Shown piece by piece: positions 8,822 through 15,382 of a DNA stretch of 15,382 bases; position 1 is the stretch's first letter; every line of letters starts with the position of its first letter. Under the pieces are notes generated by a model. That model saw nothing but the letters and a program-made list of their open reading frames with translations. It made no database searches and had not been told where the DNA came from. Both the position numbers and the translations under genes were made by a program. Origin of the DNA: Chloroflexota bacterium (GTDB taxonomy: Bacteria > Chloroflexota > Anaerolineae > CG2-30-64-16); assembly GCA_029555885.1 (NCBI GenBank), contig JAKPQT010000029.1, forward strand, positions 1 through 15,382, written 5' to 3'.

Positions 8822-9715
8822 TCAGATAGCTTCCCAGAGGATTTCGTTATCGCTCACGGCGGCGCGCACGCGACCGCTCGCCTGCAGCGACGCGAGGCAC
8901 GCCTGCACCGTTGTCTGCGTCAGCCAGTAGGTGACGGGGGTGGTGATGGTGACGTGCAGCGCGGCCGCGGTCTGCTGCAGGATGCCGGGTAGACTGCCGG
9001 TTGTCATCACCGCGGCTGCGACTGCCTCCCGGATGGCCGCCAGGCGCGCGTGGTTCAGCGCGGCCCGCGCGGCCATATCCGCGACTGCGGGGCCGTGGCC
9101 CGGCACGAACGCGGCATACTGCCCATTCAGGTCAGGCAGCCGGTCCAGCGTGTCCAGCGCCTGGTCGATGTGGACATAAAATGGGATGCCGTGTTTGTCA
9201 AGCACGTCCGGCGCGAAAAGGGCATCCGCGACGAAGCAGGCTCCGCCCCCACCGATCATCACCTGGTTGGGCGCGTGGCCCGGCGCGGGGATGACCTGAA
9301 GCTGGATGTCGCCGATGGCTAACGGACCCGGCTCGATAAGGTGATCGACGGGGCAGCCCTCGGCCAGCGTGAACTTGTGGCGCAGCTCGGCGGGCGGCAG
9401 CGCGCCGGAGAACAGGTAGAGGGGTTCGAGGATCGGATTTTCGACGACAGCGGCTTCAAGGCCGGGCGCATAGACCGGCGCGCCCGTGCGCGTCCTGACT
9501 GTCGCCGCGCCGCCAAAGTGGTCCGCGTGCGCGTGGGTGATGACCACCGCGGCCAGACGGACCTTCAGCGCCTCGACGTGGCGCAGAATCTTCTTCGCGG
9601 TGTCCCGGTCCAGCCCCGTGTCGATGAGGACAGCCTGGCCGTCTGCGACGACCAGCCCGGCATTCGAGCCGCCCTTGAGCTGACAGGCCTGCGGGGTGAG
9701 TTGGATGAGGTCCAC
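8822..9715 (-). CDS. MBL-fold metallo-hydrolase
   Basis: This 297-residue protein has a GTG start, and AAGGA (9722-9726 on the minus strand) lies about 6 nt upstream. The metallo-beta-lactamase fold is clear. HAHADH is at 61-66, followed by a third metal histidine in PAPGHAPNQ (His147). The bridging Asp is in FVADALF (Asp164) and a last His is in FVPGHG (His207). The set of dinuclear metal ligands is complete, so an active hydrolase is expected. The N-terminal GSNAGLVVADGQAVLIDTG is typical of the family. The last 60 residues form an alpha-helical module (LPGILQQTAAALHVTITTPVTYW), possibly winged-helix-like. There is no signal peptide. The substrate is unknown; the superfamily includes thioesterases, lactonases and sulfur dioxygenases. 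It is co-directional with livF upstream but separated by the inverted-repeat element at 9729-9926, so read-through is uncertain. Confidence 0.88.
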   Translation of the reverse strand: MDLIQLTPQACQLKGGSNAGLVVADGQAVLIDTGLDRDTAKKILRHVEALKVRLAAVVITHAHADHFGGAATVRTRTGAPVYAPGLEAAVVENPILEPLYLFSGALPPAELRHKFTLAEGCPVDHLIEPGPLAIGDIQLQVIPAPGHAPNQVMIGGGGACFVADALFAPDVLDKHGIPFYVHIDQALDTLDRLPDLNGQYAAFVPGHGPAVADMAARAALNHARLAAIREAVAAAVMTTGSLPGILQQTAAALHVTITTPVTYWLTQTTVQACLASLQASGRVRAAVSDNEILWEAI

Positions 9716-9728
9716 GGCGCGTCCTTAC

Positions 9729-9926
9729 GATGACAAGGCGACGGGGTGACAAGGTGAAGAGGTGAAGAGGTGATGTGGACGGGCAGGGCAGTTCATCATG
9801 CCATAACTCGGTCCATGGTGGAAGGAAAAGCCGCTCTCTACCCACAGCAGTTTGATAGCAGACTCATCCTGCCATTCGACATCACCCCGTCACCCCGTCA
9901 CCTTGTCACCTTGTCACCTTGTCATC
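9729..9926. repeat. 198-bp inverted-repeat element with 8-nt unit arms
   Basis: The left arm (9729-9778) reads as 8-nt units GATGACAA, GGCGACGG, GGTGACAA, GGTGAAGA, GGTGAAGA, GGTGATGT. The right arm (9877-9926), reverse-complemented, reads GATGACAA, GGTGACAA, GGTGACAA, GGTGACGG, GGTGACGG, GGTGATGT. Both arms are 50 nt with the same ends, and a 98-nt centre lies between. The element fills the gap exactly: its right end includes two bases of the livF stop and its left end stops a few bases before the SD of the MBL gene. It has no coding content I can support. Confidence 0.8.
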
Positions 9927-10635
9927 AATGTCCGCCGAGGTAGGCTTGCATCACCTGGGGGTTGTGCATCAGTTCCTGGCCGGTGCCTGAGAGCACGATC
10001 CGGCCCGTCTCCAGGACGTAGCCCCGGTGCGCGATAGATAGCGCCATCAGCGCGTTCTGCTCGACCAGCAGGACGCTGACGCCCTGGCTGTTGATCTCCT
10101 GGATGATGGAGAAGATTTCCTCCACCAGGATCGGCGCGAGGCCCATCGAGGGTTCATCCAGCAGCAGCAGCTTGGGCTGCGCCATCATGCCGCGGCCGAT
10201 GGCGAGCATCTGCTGTTCGCCGCCGGAGAGCGTGCCGCCTAACTGCGCCAGCCGCTCCTTGAGCCGCGGGAAGCTCTTGAAGACGCGCTCCATGCTCGCC
10301 TGGATTTCGGCGGGCTTGTTGCGCGTGAACGCGCCCATCTCCAGGTTCTCGGCTACGGTCAGCGGCGCGAAAATCTTGCGCCCCTCGGGGACGTGGATGA
10401 TGCCCTTGCGCACGATGTCCTGCGCCGGCACGTTGATGAGCGGCTCGCCGCGCAGGGTAATCTGGCCGGAGCGAGGGTGCAGCAGGCCGGACACCGTCTT
10501 GAGGGTTGTGGATTTGCCCGCGCCGTTGGCGCCGATGAGTGTGACGATCTCACCCTCGTCCACGTTGAACGAGATGCCCTGGAGCGCGTGAATTGCGCCG
10601 TAATAGACATTCAGGTCTAAGACTTCGAGTAACAT
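9925..10635 (-). CDS. livF: Branched-chain amino acid type ABC transporter ATPase LivF
   Basis: This 236-residue protein has the usual length for LivF. The ATG follows the livG TAG with no gap, and GGAAGGA lies upstream inside the end of livG. It contains Walker A GANGAGKST (35-43), a Q-loop region near HVPEGRKIFAPLTVAENLEMG, signature LSGGEQQ (136-142), Walker B LLLLDEP (156-162) followed by SMGLAPILVEEIF, and VEQN in the switch region. HVPEGR and SMGLAP are typical of LivF rather than LivG. It pairs with LivG to power import in the HAAT family; it acts at the cytoplasmic face. The substrate class (branched-chain amino acids, or related amides or urea) is set by LivK and cannot be fixed from this gene. 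It is the last gene of the importer operon. Confidence 0.95.
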   Translation of the reverse strand: MLLEVLDLNVYYGAIHALQGISFNVDEGEIVTLIGANGAGKSTTLKTVSGLLHPRSGQITLRGEPLINVPAQDIVRKGIIHVPEGRKIFAPLTVAENLEMGAFTRNKPAEIQASMERVFKSFPRLKERLAQLGGTLSGGEQQMLAIGRGMMAQPKLLLLDEPSMGLAPILVEEIFSIIQEINSQGVSVLLVEQNALMALSIAHRGYVLETGRIVLSGTGQELMHNPQVMQAYLGGH

Positions 10636-11436
10636 CTAGACGTCCTTCCTGACGACCCCGGCCCGGCCAATTGCACCGCGGCCCAGGTAGGCTTCGATGA
10701 CCTGCGGGTTGTCCTGGATTTCGCGCGGCGTGCCCCGCGCAATCACCTGCCCGAAGTCCATGACGGTCAGCCGTTCGCAGATGTTCATCACCAGGCGCAT
10801 CTGGTGTTCGATGAGCAGGATGGTCAGGTTGAAGCGGTCCCGGATGAAGTGAATCAGCTCCATCAGACGGGTGATCTCCGCCGGGTTCATGCCCGCGGCC
10901 GGTTCGTCCAGGAGGAGCAGCTTCGGATTGCTCGCCAGCGCGCGGGCAATCTCTAGCCGGCGTTGCTCGCCGTAGGGCAGGTTGCGCGCAATCTCGTCCT
11001 GGCGGGTGTGCAGGTTGAAGACCGCGAGAAACTCCTGCGTGCGCTCGGTCAGCTCGCGTTCCAGCCGGTCGAATGACGGCGGACGCAGGATGCTCTCGCG
11101 GATGCCGTAGCCAGCATGGTGGTGGTAGGCGATGCGCACATTGTCCAGGACGCTCAGGCTGGGGAACAGGCGGATGTTCTGGAAGGTGCGCGCGATGCCC
11201 ATCTGCGTGACTTCGTGCGGAGCCATGCCGCCGATGTTGTGCCCCTGGTAGAGAATCTGGCCCTGGGTGGGCGTGTAGACGCCGGTAATCATGTTGAACA
11301 CGGTCGTCTTGCCCGCGCCATTCGGGCCGATGAGCCCGACCAGTTCACCCGGATACACTTCGAGGTCGAAGTTCGACACGGCGCGCAGACCACCGAAGGT
11401 CTTATCGAGGTTGACGATTTGCAGCAGGGGATCCAT
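10636..11436 (-). CDS. livG: Branched-chain amino acid type ABC transporter ATPase LivG
   Basis: 266 residues from the ATG at 11436. This start is chosen because it overlaps the livM stop as TGATG, has GGAGG about 8 nt upstream and begins MDPLLQIVNLDKTFGGLRAV, the conserved LivG N-terminus. The frame is open further up only within livM. It contains Walker A GPNGAGKTT (37-45), IARTFQNIRLFP (Q-loop region, 81-92), signature LPYGEQRRLEIARAL (153-167), Walker B LLLLDEPAAGMNPAE (173-187) and the switch histidine in LLIEHQM (His211). The LivG-type helical insert (about 103-150) is present. It forms the heterodimeric ATPase with LivF. The stop-start overlap implies translational coupling to livM. 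Confidence 0.95.
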   Translation of the reverse strand: MDPLLQIVNLDKTFGGLRAVSNFDLEVYPGELVGLIGPNGAGKTTVFNMITGVYTPTQGQILYQGHNIGGMAPHEVTQMGIARTFQNIRLFPSLSVLDNVRIAYHHHAGYGIRESILRPPSFDRLERELTERTQEFLAVFNLHTRQDEIARNLPYGEQRRLEIARALASNPKLLLLDEPAAGMNPAEITRLMELIHFIRDRFNLTILLIEHQMRLVMNICERLTVMDFGQVIARGTPREIQDNPQVIEAYLGRGAIGRAGVVRKDV

Positions 11437-12749
11437 CAGTGCGCCTCCGCTTGCGGGCCGGGTGCAGTTGCCGCAGGTGACGGCTCCGTCTGCCCTACAC
11501 CAACTTTGAGCTTGCCGGCCAACGGCCATTTGGTTGACTTCAGGAAGCCCCATTCGCGGCCGCCCAGGAGGCCCTGCTGGCGCAGCAACATGATGATGAG
11601 CAGCGCAAGCGCGTAAATCACGAAGCGCCAGCCCTCGCCGCCCTGGGGCAGCACGGTCGGCAGCACGTAGAATAGCACGATGCCCCAGACGAAGCTCGCC
11701 AGCACCGTCCCTGTGACGCTGCCCAGCCCGCCGAACACGATGATGATGAGCGGGTCGAACGACTTGACGAAGTTGAAGGTGGAGGGGTGCAGGAAGCCTT
11801 CCTGGTGAGCGAACAGCGAGCCGGCCAGGCCGGCGAAGAAGCTGCCAATCACAAATGCCAACGTTTTGTATTGCGTCGTATCCACGCCCATCGTCTTGGC
11901 GGCGATTTCATCTTCCCGGACCGAGATCACCGCGCGACCGTGAGACGAGTCGAGCAGGTTGCGCGTGATGACCAGCACGGCCAGCAGGAAGACGAACACC
12001 CAGAACCACGTGGTGAGCGTGGGGATGCCGACCATGCCGCGCGAACCCTTCATCTCCGGAAAGACCTTGTCCGAGTTGTTCGCAAGCACGAAGACGACCA
12101 TCGTCAGGCCGAGGGTGGCAATGCCGAAGTAGTCGCCGCCCAGCTTGAGCACCGGCTGGCCGAACAGGTAGCTGATGAGGCCTGCGATGGCGCCGGCGCA
12201 GAGCGTGGCGATGACGAACACAATCTGCATGCTGACCGCGGCGGGCAACAGCCCCAACACGACATCGACCGGCCCCTTGAGCACGCTTGCCAGCAGCACG
12301 CTTATGCCGACGGCCGCACCGGTGCCGAGCAGGTAGAGCGTGAAGCGGGACATTTCGTCCATGAACGCGAGCCGTACACGGATGAGGCGGCTGATCAGGC
12401 TGTAGCCCAGGGCCAGTAGCAGGACCGCGGCCAGCACGAAGAGCAACGCGGAGCTGTCGCCTCTGTTCCAGCGGTAGGTGATGTCTGCTGCGGTGTAGGC
12501 GCCGATCGCGTAGAGGCCCCACTGGCCGAGCGAGAACTGCCCGTTAAACCCGTAGATGAGGTTTAGCCCCAGCGCAACGATCGCCATGACGCCGGAGGCC
12601 AGGAAGATGCGCTGAGCGTAGGCCCCGGCAATCGTGCTGATGACCGGGATGTCGAACCGGCTGAGGGCGAAGAAGCCCTGAATGAGCGCGAACACGCCGG
12701 CGGCAATGAGCCAGAACCAGAGCGTTTGACCGAGAAAACGGTGTTTCAT
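11436..12749 (-). CDS. livM: Branched-chain amino acid type ABC permease LivM, long form
   Basis: 437 residues, ATG at 12749, with GGGAG about 5 nt upstream as part of TAAGGGAG, which also holds the livH stop. LivM hallmarks are LGLNLIYGFNGQFSLGQWGLYAIGAYTA (61-88), LKLGGDYFGIATLG (201-214), the EAA-like loop GRAVISVREDEIAAKTMGV (271-289) that contacts the ATPases, FVIGSFFAGLAGSLFA (299-314) and FGGLGSVTGTVLA (339-351). Between GAYTA and LKLGGDY it has about 110 residues, more than the few tens I expect in a typical LivM, with extra hydrophobic segments near 137-155 and 162-190. A Pro/Ala-rich tail (about 418-437) follows. It forms the membrane pore with LivH. Confidence 0.93.
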   Translation of the reverse strand: MKHRFLGQTLWFWLIAAGVFALIQGFFALSRFDIPVISTIAGAYAQRIFLASGVMAIVALGLNLIYGFNGQFSLGQWGLYAIGAYTAADITYRWNRGDSSALLFVLAAVLLLALGYSLISRLIRVRLAFMDEMSRFTLYLLGTGAAVGISVLLASVLKGPVDVVLGLLPAAVSMQIVFVIATLCAGAIAGLISYLFGQPVLKLGGDYFGIATLGLTMVVFVLANNSDKVFPEMKGSRGMVGIPTLTTWFWVFVFLLAVLVITRNLLDSSHGRAVISVREDEIAAKTMGVDTTQYKTLAFVIGSFFAGLAGSLFAHQEGFLHPSTFNFVKSFDPLIIIVFGGLGSVTGTVLASFVWGIVLFYVLPTVLPQGGEGWRFVIYALALLIIMLLRQQGLLGGREWGFLKSTKWPLAGKLKVGVGQTEPSPAATAPGPQAEAH

Positions 12750-12759
12750 GCGGGCTCCC

Positions 12760-13848
12760 TTACACCTTGTCGCTTTGCGGCTCGCCGAAGAGGCCCTGGG
12801 GCCGGATCAGGAGGACCAGGATCAGGATCCCGAAAGCGATGGCATCACGCAGGGTGGAAGACAGTGCGTGTGAGCTGAGCGCCTCGGCCTGGCCGATAAT
12901 CAGCCCGCCGACAAAAGCGCCGGGGATGCTGCCGATGCCGCCGAGGACGGCCGCGACGAAGGCCTTCAAGCCGGGCATGATGCCCATGAAGGTGTAAATC
13001 TGCGGGTACGCCACCGCGTAGAGCACACTGGCAATCGCGGCCAGGCCGGCGCCGATGACGAAAGTAAAGGTGATGATGGCGTCGATATTGATGCCCATCA
13101 GGCGCGCGGTCGGTTTGTCGAACGAGGTCGCGCGCATGGCTTTGCCCATCTTCGTCCGCAGCACGATCCACTGCAAGAGGAGCAGCGCAAGCAGCGCCGT
13201 GGCAATCACGATCAGCGTGATATTCGAAAAGCGCACGCCCGCCACCTCATAACTGGCCGCCGTCAGGGGCCGCTGATAGGTGACGTAGTTGGACGTAAAG
13301 ACGAACGGGAGCGCACCGAAATACTCGAGGAAGAATGAAACGCCGATGGCGGTGATGAGGGCTGCAATACGGGGTGCATTCCGCAGGGGCTTGTAGGCCA
13401 CGCGCTCGATGATGGCAACCATGAACGCACACACCAACATCGACAGGGCCACAACCAGCAGCGTGCCAAGCAGGGAGGACAACGCGGGCGGCATCGGCCC
13501 GAAGATGCGCTCCGGCAGCCGGTTCACGCTGTAGCGGGTGATGGCATAATAGCTGACGAACGCACCCACCATGAACACATCGCCGTGCGCAAAGTTGATC
13601 AGCCGGACGATGCCGTAGACCATTGTGTAGCCCAACGCGATGAGTGCGTACATGAAGCCCAATTGCAGACCGTTGATGATTTGCTCGACGAAGAGGGTGG
13701 GCTTGGCCACCAGGCTCCGGCCCAGGATGAAGAGGGCCCCGACACCGAGGACGGCCAGGAAAGCCCAGCCTAACCCCGAACGGGCAATACGGGGGACAGC
13801 CTGATGATCGCGGGCAGGCCCACTCGGCTGGACAAGCGTTTTCTGCAT
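12760..13848 (-). CDS. livH: Branched-chain amino acid type ABC permease LivH
   Basis: About 362 residues from the ATG at 13848 (MQKTLVQPSG), chosen because GAGGTG lies about 6 nt upstream; in-frame ATGs further up (13866 and beyond) would fall in hairpin DNA and lack an SD. The LivH core begins with QIINGLQLGFMYALIALGY (56-74), then TMVYGIVRLINFAHGDVFMVGAF, the pattern found in this subfamily. Later come VAYKPLRNAPRIAALITAIG, the cytoplasmic loop TSFDKPTARLMGINIDAIITFTF, and IMPGLKAFVAAVLGGIGSIPGA. The N-terminal 50 residues include one extra hydrophobic segment (about 28-44), making it somewhat longer than the roughly 300-residue norm. It pairs with LivM. Confidence 0.93.
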   Translation of the reverse strand: MQKTLVQPSGPARDHQAVPRIARSGLGWAFLAVLGVGALFILGRSLVAKPTLFVEQIINGLQLGFMYALIALGYTMVYGIVRLINFAHGDVFMVGAFVSYYAITRYSVNRLPERIFGPMPPALSSLLGTLLVVALSMLVCAFMVAIIERVAYKPLRNAPRIAALITAIGVSFFLEYFGALPFVFTSNYVTYQRPLTAASYEVAGVRFSNITLIVIATALLALLLLQWIVLRTKMGKAMRATSFDKPTARLMGINIDAIITFTFVIGAGLAAIASVLYAVAYPQIYTFMGIMPGLKAFVAAVLGGIGSIPGAFVGGLIIGQAEALSSHALSSTLRDAIAFGILILVLLIRPQGLFGEPQSDKV

Positions 13849-13870
13849 TGCTGCACCTCGATACATGGCA

Positions 13871-13919
13871 CGCCGCCTGAAGCAGGTGCGCTTGCACAGA
13901 GCCTCAGCTTCAGGCGGCG
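13871..13919 (-). promoter_or_regulatory. Hairpin before livH
   Basis: The perfect 13-bp arms CGCCGCCTGAAGC (13871-13883) and GCTTCAGGCGGCG (13907-13919) enclose 23 nt that hold a smaller GTGC/GCAC hairpin. It ends about 12 nt before the livH SD, leaving that site single-stranded. It could be an mRNA stabiliser, an attenuator or a dispersed palindromic repeat. Confidence 0.6.
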
Positions 13920-13936
13920 ACCGGGTCACCTTTGCG

Positions 13937-13972
13937 GGTTCGTGGTAGACGTCTAAGCGTCTACCACGAACC
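13937..13972 (-). terminator. Strong hairpin after livK, partial terminator or mRNA-end stabiliser
   Basis: The perfect 15-bp arms GGTTCGTGGTAGACG (13937-13951) and CGTCTACCACGAACC (13958-13972) enclose a 6-nt loop. It starts 8 nt after the livK stop. No U tract follows, so full termination is doubtful. In HAAT operons a structure here commonly gives more binding protein than permease; that role is inferred. Confidence 0.6.
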
Positions 13973-13980
13973 GGGGTAAG

Positions 13981-15189
13981 TTACGGAGCGACGAACTTGA
14001 CAAACTCGGTCTTGCCGCCGGTGACGGCGGTGATGGCCGCAGACTTGATCGGGTTGCCAAACTCATCCATCGTGATTTCGCCCGAGATGCCCTCGACCTT
14101 GACCTTGAGCATGGCATCCTTGACGACCGTCGGGTCGGCAGTGCCCGCATCCTGGATGGCGGTCATCAGGATGTTGGCGGCATCGTAGGCCAGGACGGCC
14201 AGCGCGTCAGGCGCCTGACCGAATTTTTCGGTGTACTTCGTGATGAAATCCTGCACGATCGGGCGAGGATCGGCAGGCGAGTAGTGGTTCGAGAAGAACC
14301 CGCCATCCATGGCCGTCAGGTCCAGCTCGGGCGAATCCCAGCCGTCGCCACCCATCATGATCGCGGTGATGCCGCGCTCGCGGGCCTGGGTGCCGATCAG
14401 GCTGACCTTGTTGTAGTAGTCCGGCAGGAACATGACATCGACGTTGGCATCCTGCACCTTGGAGAGGAGCACGCTGAAGTCGGTGTCATCCTTGTTGTAG
14501 GCTTCGTACACGGAGACCGTGCCGCCGAGCTTCTCGTAGGCTGCCTTGATGTACTCGCCCAGGCCGCGAACGTAGTCGTTGCCTTGATCGTAGAGGATTG
14601 CGGCGTTCTTCAGGCCCTTGTCGGTGTAGGCGAAGGTAGCCAGCACGTCACCCTGGAAAGGATCCAGGAAGCAGGCGCGGAAGGTGTAGGGCTTGTGTTT
14701 GCCCGCCTCATCCACGGTCACGGCCGGGTTGGTCGAGGTAGGGCTGATCTGGAGCACGTTCTTAGCGTTGGCGACTTCGGACACCGGGATGGAGGCGCTG
14801 GAGCAGACTTCACCGATGATGAAGCTCACGCCATCCTGCTCGATGACCTTGGTGGCCTGGTTCCGCGCTTCCTGCGCATCGCAGCGCGAGTCACCCACGA
14901 CCCACTCGACCATCTGGCCGTTGACGCCACCCTTGTCGTTCCATTCCTGCAGAGCGAGCTCGGAGCCTTGCTTGCTCGACAGGCCGAAGGTGGCGACATC
15001 TCCCGTCATGGGGAACAGCAGGGCGACCTTGATCGGCTCGCCGGGTGCGGCGGCAGCCGGTTGCTCGGCAGCCGGTTGTTCGGCCGCGGGCTGTTCGGCA
15101 GCCGGTGCCGGCGTGGCCGCGGGCTGGGCGCACGAGGTCACCAGCAGGGCCAACAGGACCAGAATACTGAGAATCCGCATGGTTCGCAT
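13981..15189 (-). CDS. livK: Branched-chain amino acid type substrate-binding lipoprotein LivK
   Basis: About 402 residues. The ATG at 15189 is 7-9 nt from GGAGGAG and is favoured; ATGs at 15195 and 15180 are alternatives. The signal peptide ILSILVLLALLVTSC has Cys20 as lipidation site. A linker with three AAEQP repeats (about 30-44) precedes a type I periplasmic-binding fold. It starts IKVALLFPMTGDVATFG, then GGVNGQMVEWVVGDSRCDAQ, FIIGEVCSSASIPVSEVA, ISPTSTNPAVT, YTFRACFLDPFQGDVLATFAYT, AILYDQGNDYVRGLGEYIKAAY, and AVLAYDAANILMTAIQDAG. The Ser-Ser-Ala-Ser and Ser-Pro-Thr-Ser segments sit where LivJ/K bind the ligand alpha-amino and carboxyl groups. Members also bind amides, urea or aromatic compounds, so the ligand is not certain. 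It is first in the operon and followed by two hairpins. Confidence 0.93.
   Translation of the reverse strand: MRTMRILSILVLLALLVTSCAQPAATPAPAAEQPAAEQPAAEQPAAAAPGEPIKVALLFPMTGDVATFGLSSKQGSELALQEWNDKGGVNGQMVEWVVGDSRCDAQEARNQATKVIEQDGVSFIIGEVCSSASIPVSEVANAKNVLQISPTSTNPAVTVDEAGKHKPYTFRACFLDPFQGDVLATFAYTDKGLKNAAILYDQGNDYVRGLGEYIKAAYEKLGGTVSVYEAYNKDDTDFSVLLSKVQDANVDVMFLPDYYNKVSLIGTQARERGITAIMMGGDGWDSPELDLTAMDGGFFSNHYSPADPRPIVQDFITKYTEKFGQAPDALAVLAYDAANILMTAIQDAGTADPTVVKDAMLKVKVEGISGEITMDEFGNPIKSAAITAVTGGKTEFVKFVAP
15058..15105 (-). repeat. 15-bp tandem repeat encoding (AAEQP)3 in livK
   Basis: Three copies of a 15-bp unit (GGCAGCCGGTTGCTC type on the plus strand) encode the AAEQP linker between the lipid-anchored Cys and the binding domain. 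The copies differ at a few third positions. Such repeats are prone to slippage that changes tether length without a frameshift. Confidence 0.75.
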
Positions 15190-15195
15190 TTTCAT

Positions 15196-15261
15196 TCTCC
15201 TCCGGAAATGTGATTGGGGATATGACATATCGGACACGATGCTAGTACCTTACCAAATTGA
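15196..15261 (-). promoter_or_regulatory. Upstream region of livK, probable IS end and weak promoter
   Basis: This short gap separates the transposase stop from livK. On the minus strand it holds TTGGTA (15252-15257), a possible -35, with only weak -10 candidates about 17-20 bp on (GATATG). CTAG occurs at 15242-15245, the tetranucleotide at which the original IS630 inserts with TA duplication. The strong SD GGAGGAG lies at about 15197-15203. The promoter call is weak. Confidence 0.3.
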
Positions 15262-15382
15262 TTATGATGGATAGAGCCGCTCCAGCTTGGAGCGGGCCTT
15301 GTCGGTCGTAAAGCGCCAGTTGATGGTCGCCCGTTCAGCGTTGCGTTCAGCTTCCCAGGCCGCCACTTCGGCACTGACCGTG
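15262..15382 (-). CDS. IS630-family transposase, C-terminal fragment (5' end outside window)
   Basis: On the minus strand a frame open to the window edge ends at the TAA at 15262-15264, coding for about 40 residues. The ending contains VAAWEAERNAE, then INWRFTTDKAR, then KLERLYPS. The pattern V..WE..RN....I.W.FTT..AR.KL.RLYP is the usual C-terminus of IS630-type DDE transposases. The catalytic DDE residues would lie upstream, outside the window, so integrity cannot be judged. It points in the same direction as livK and stops only 66 nt before it, which places the end of an insertion sequence directly in front of the importer operon. Confidence 0.75.
   Translation of the reverse strand, partial: TVSAEVAAWEAERNAERATINWRFTTDKARSKLERLYPS

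Noticed and set aside
9729..9926. CRISPR array
   Set aside because: Repeats are 8-nt tandem units without spacers, arranged as two inverted arms; no cas gene is near.
11437..11553. Upstream extension of livG
   Set aside because: It overlaps the end of livM; the conserved N-terminus and SD put the start at 11436.
14284..15213. Long 309-codon open frame on the plus strand opposite livK
   Set aside because: It is antisense to a well-conserved gene, has no SD or recognisable domain, and is Val/Gly/Leu/Asp-biased as expected from a GC-rich shadow frame.

Overview
This window is GC-rich bacterial DNA with short intergenic gaps. It most resembles Chloroflexota, for example Anaerolineae or relatives. 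The hints are exported proteins with long (PTATPTLEPTATP)-type Thr/Pro linkers, a LivKHMGF-type transporter, frequent GTG/TTG starts, and dispersed repeats built on CCTGAGCG/TCGAAGG and on 8-nt GGTGACAA-type units. The assignment is an inference; no rRNA or marker gene is present.

Layout. (1) Positions 2-5801, plus strand: a compact row of five genes with gaps of 3-14 nt. They encode a LysM protein (5' end outside the window), a HEAT-repeat protein with an extremely acidic tail, a small TPR protein, a membrane-anchored FecR-like protein with a C-terminal beta-rich domain, and a GT39-type membrane glycosyltransferase. This looks like one transcription unit for an envelope or glycan-related function that I cannot name. 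The glycosyltransferase carries an in-frame repeat insertion. (2) 5811-7010, minus strand: an MFS exporter. (3) 7011-7369: a divergent regulatory region that contains a second copy of the same repeat family. (4) 7370-8581, plus strand: a DUF3048 (YerB-like) lipoprotein. A perfect 30-bp palindrome follows it, and a second hairpin belongs to the convergent gene. (5) 8822-9715, minus strand: an MBL-fold hydrolase. (6) 9729-9926: a 198-bp element with 50-bp inverted arms made of 8-nt units. (7) 9925-15195, minus strand: a complete branched-chain amino acid type (HAAT) ABC importer in the order livK-livH-livM-livG-livF. Two strong hairpins lie between livK and livH. (8) 15262-15382, minus strand: the C-terminus of an IS630-family transposase just upstream of livK.

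How the genes work together. The lipoprotein LivK captures a ligand outside the cell, LivH and LivM form the membrane pore, and LivG and LivF hydrolyse ATP. The hairpins after livK would be expected to give more binding-protein mRNA than permease mRNA. The MBL hydrolase is co-directional with the importer but is separated from it by the inverted-repeat element. The least explained parts are the five-gene LysM/HEAT/TPR/FecR/GT39 cluster, the repeat that has become protein-coding inside the glycosyltransferase, and the 198-bp inverted-repeat element.
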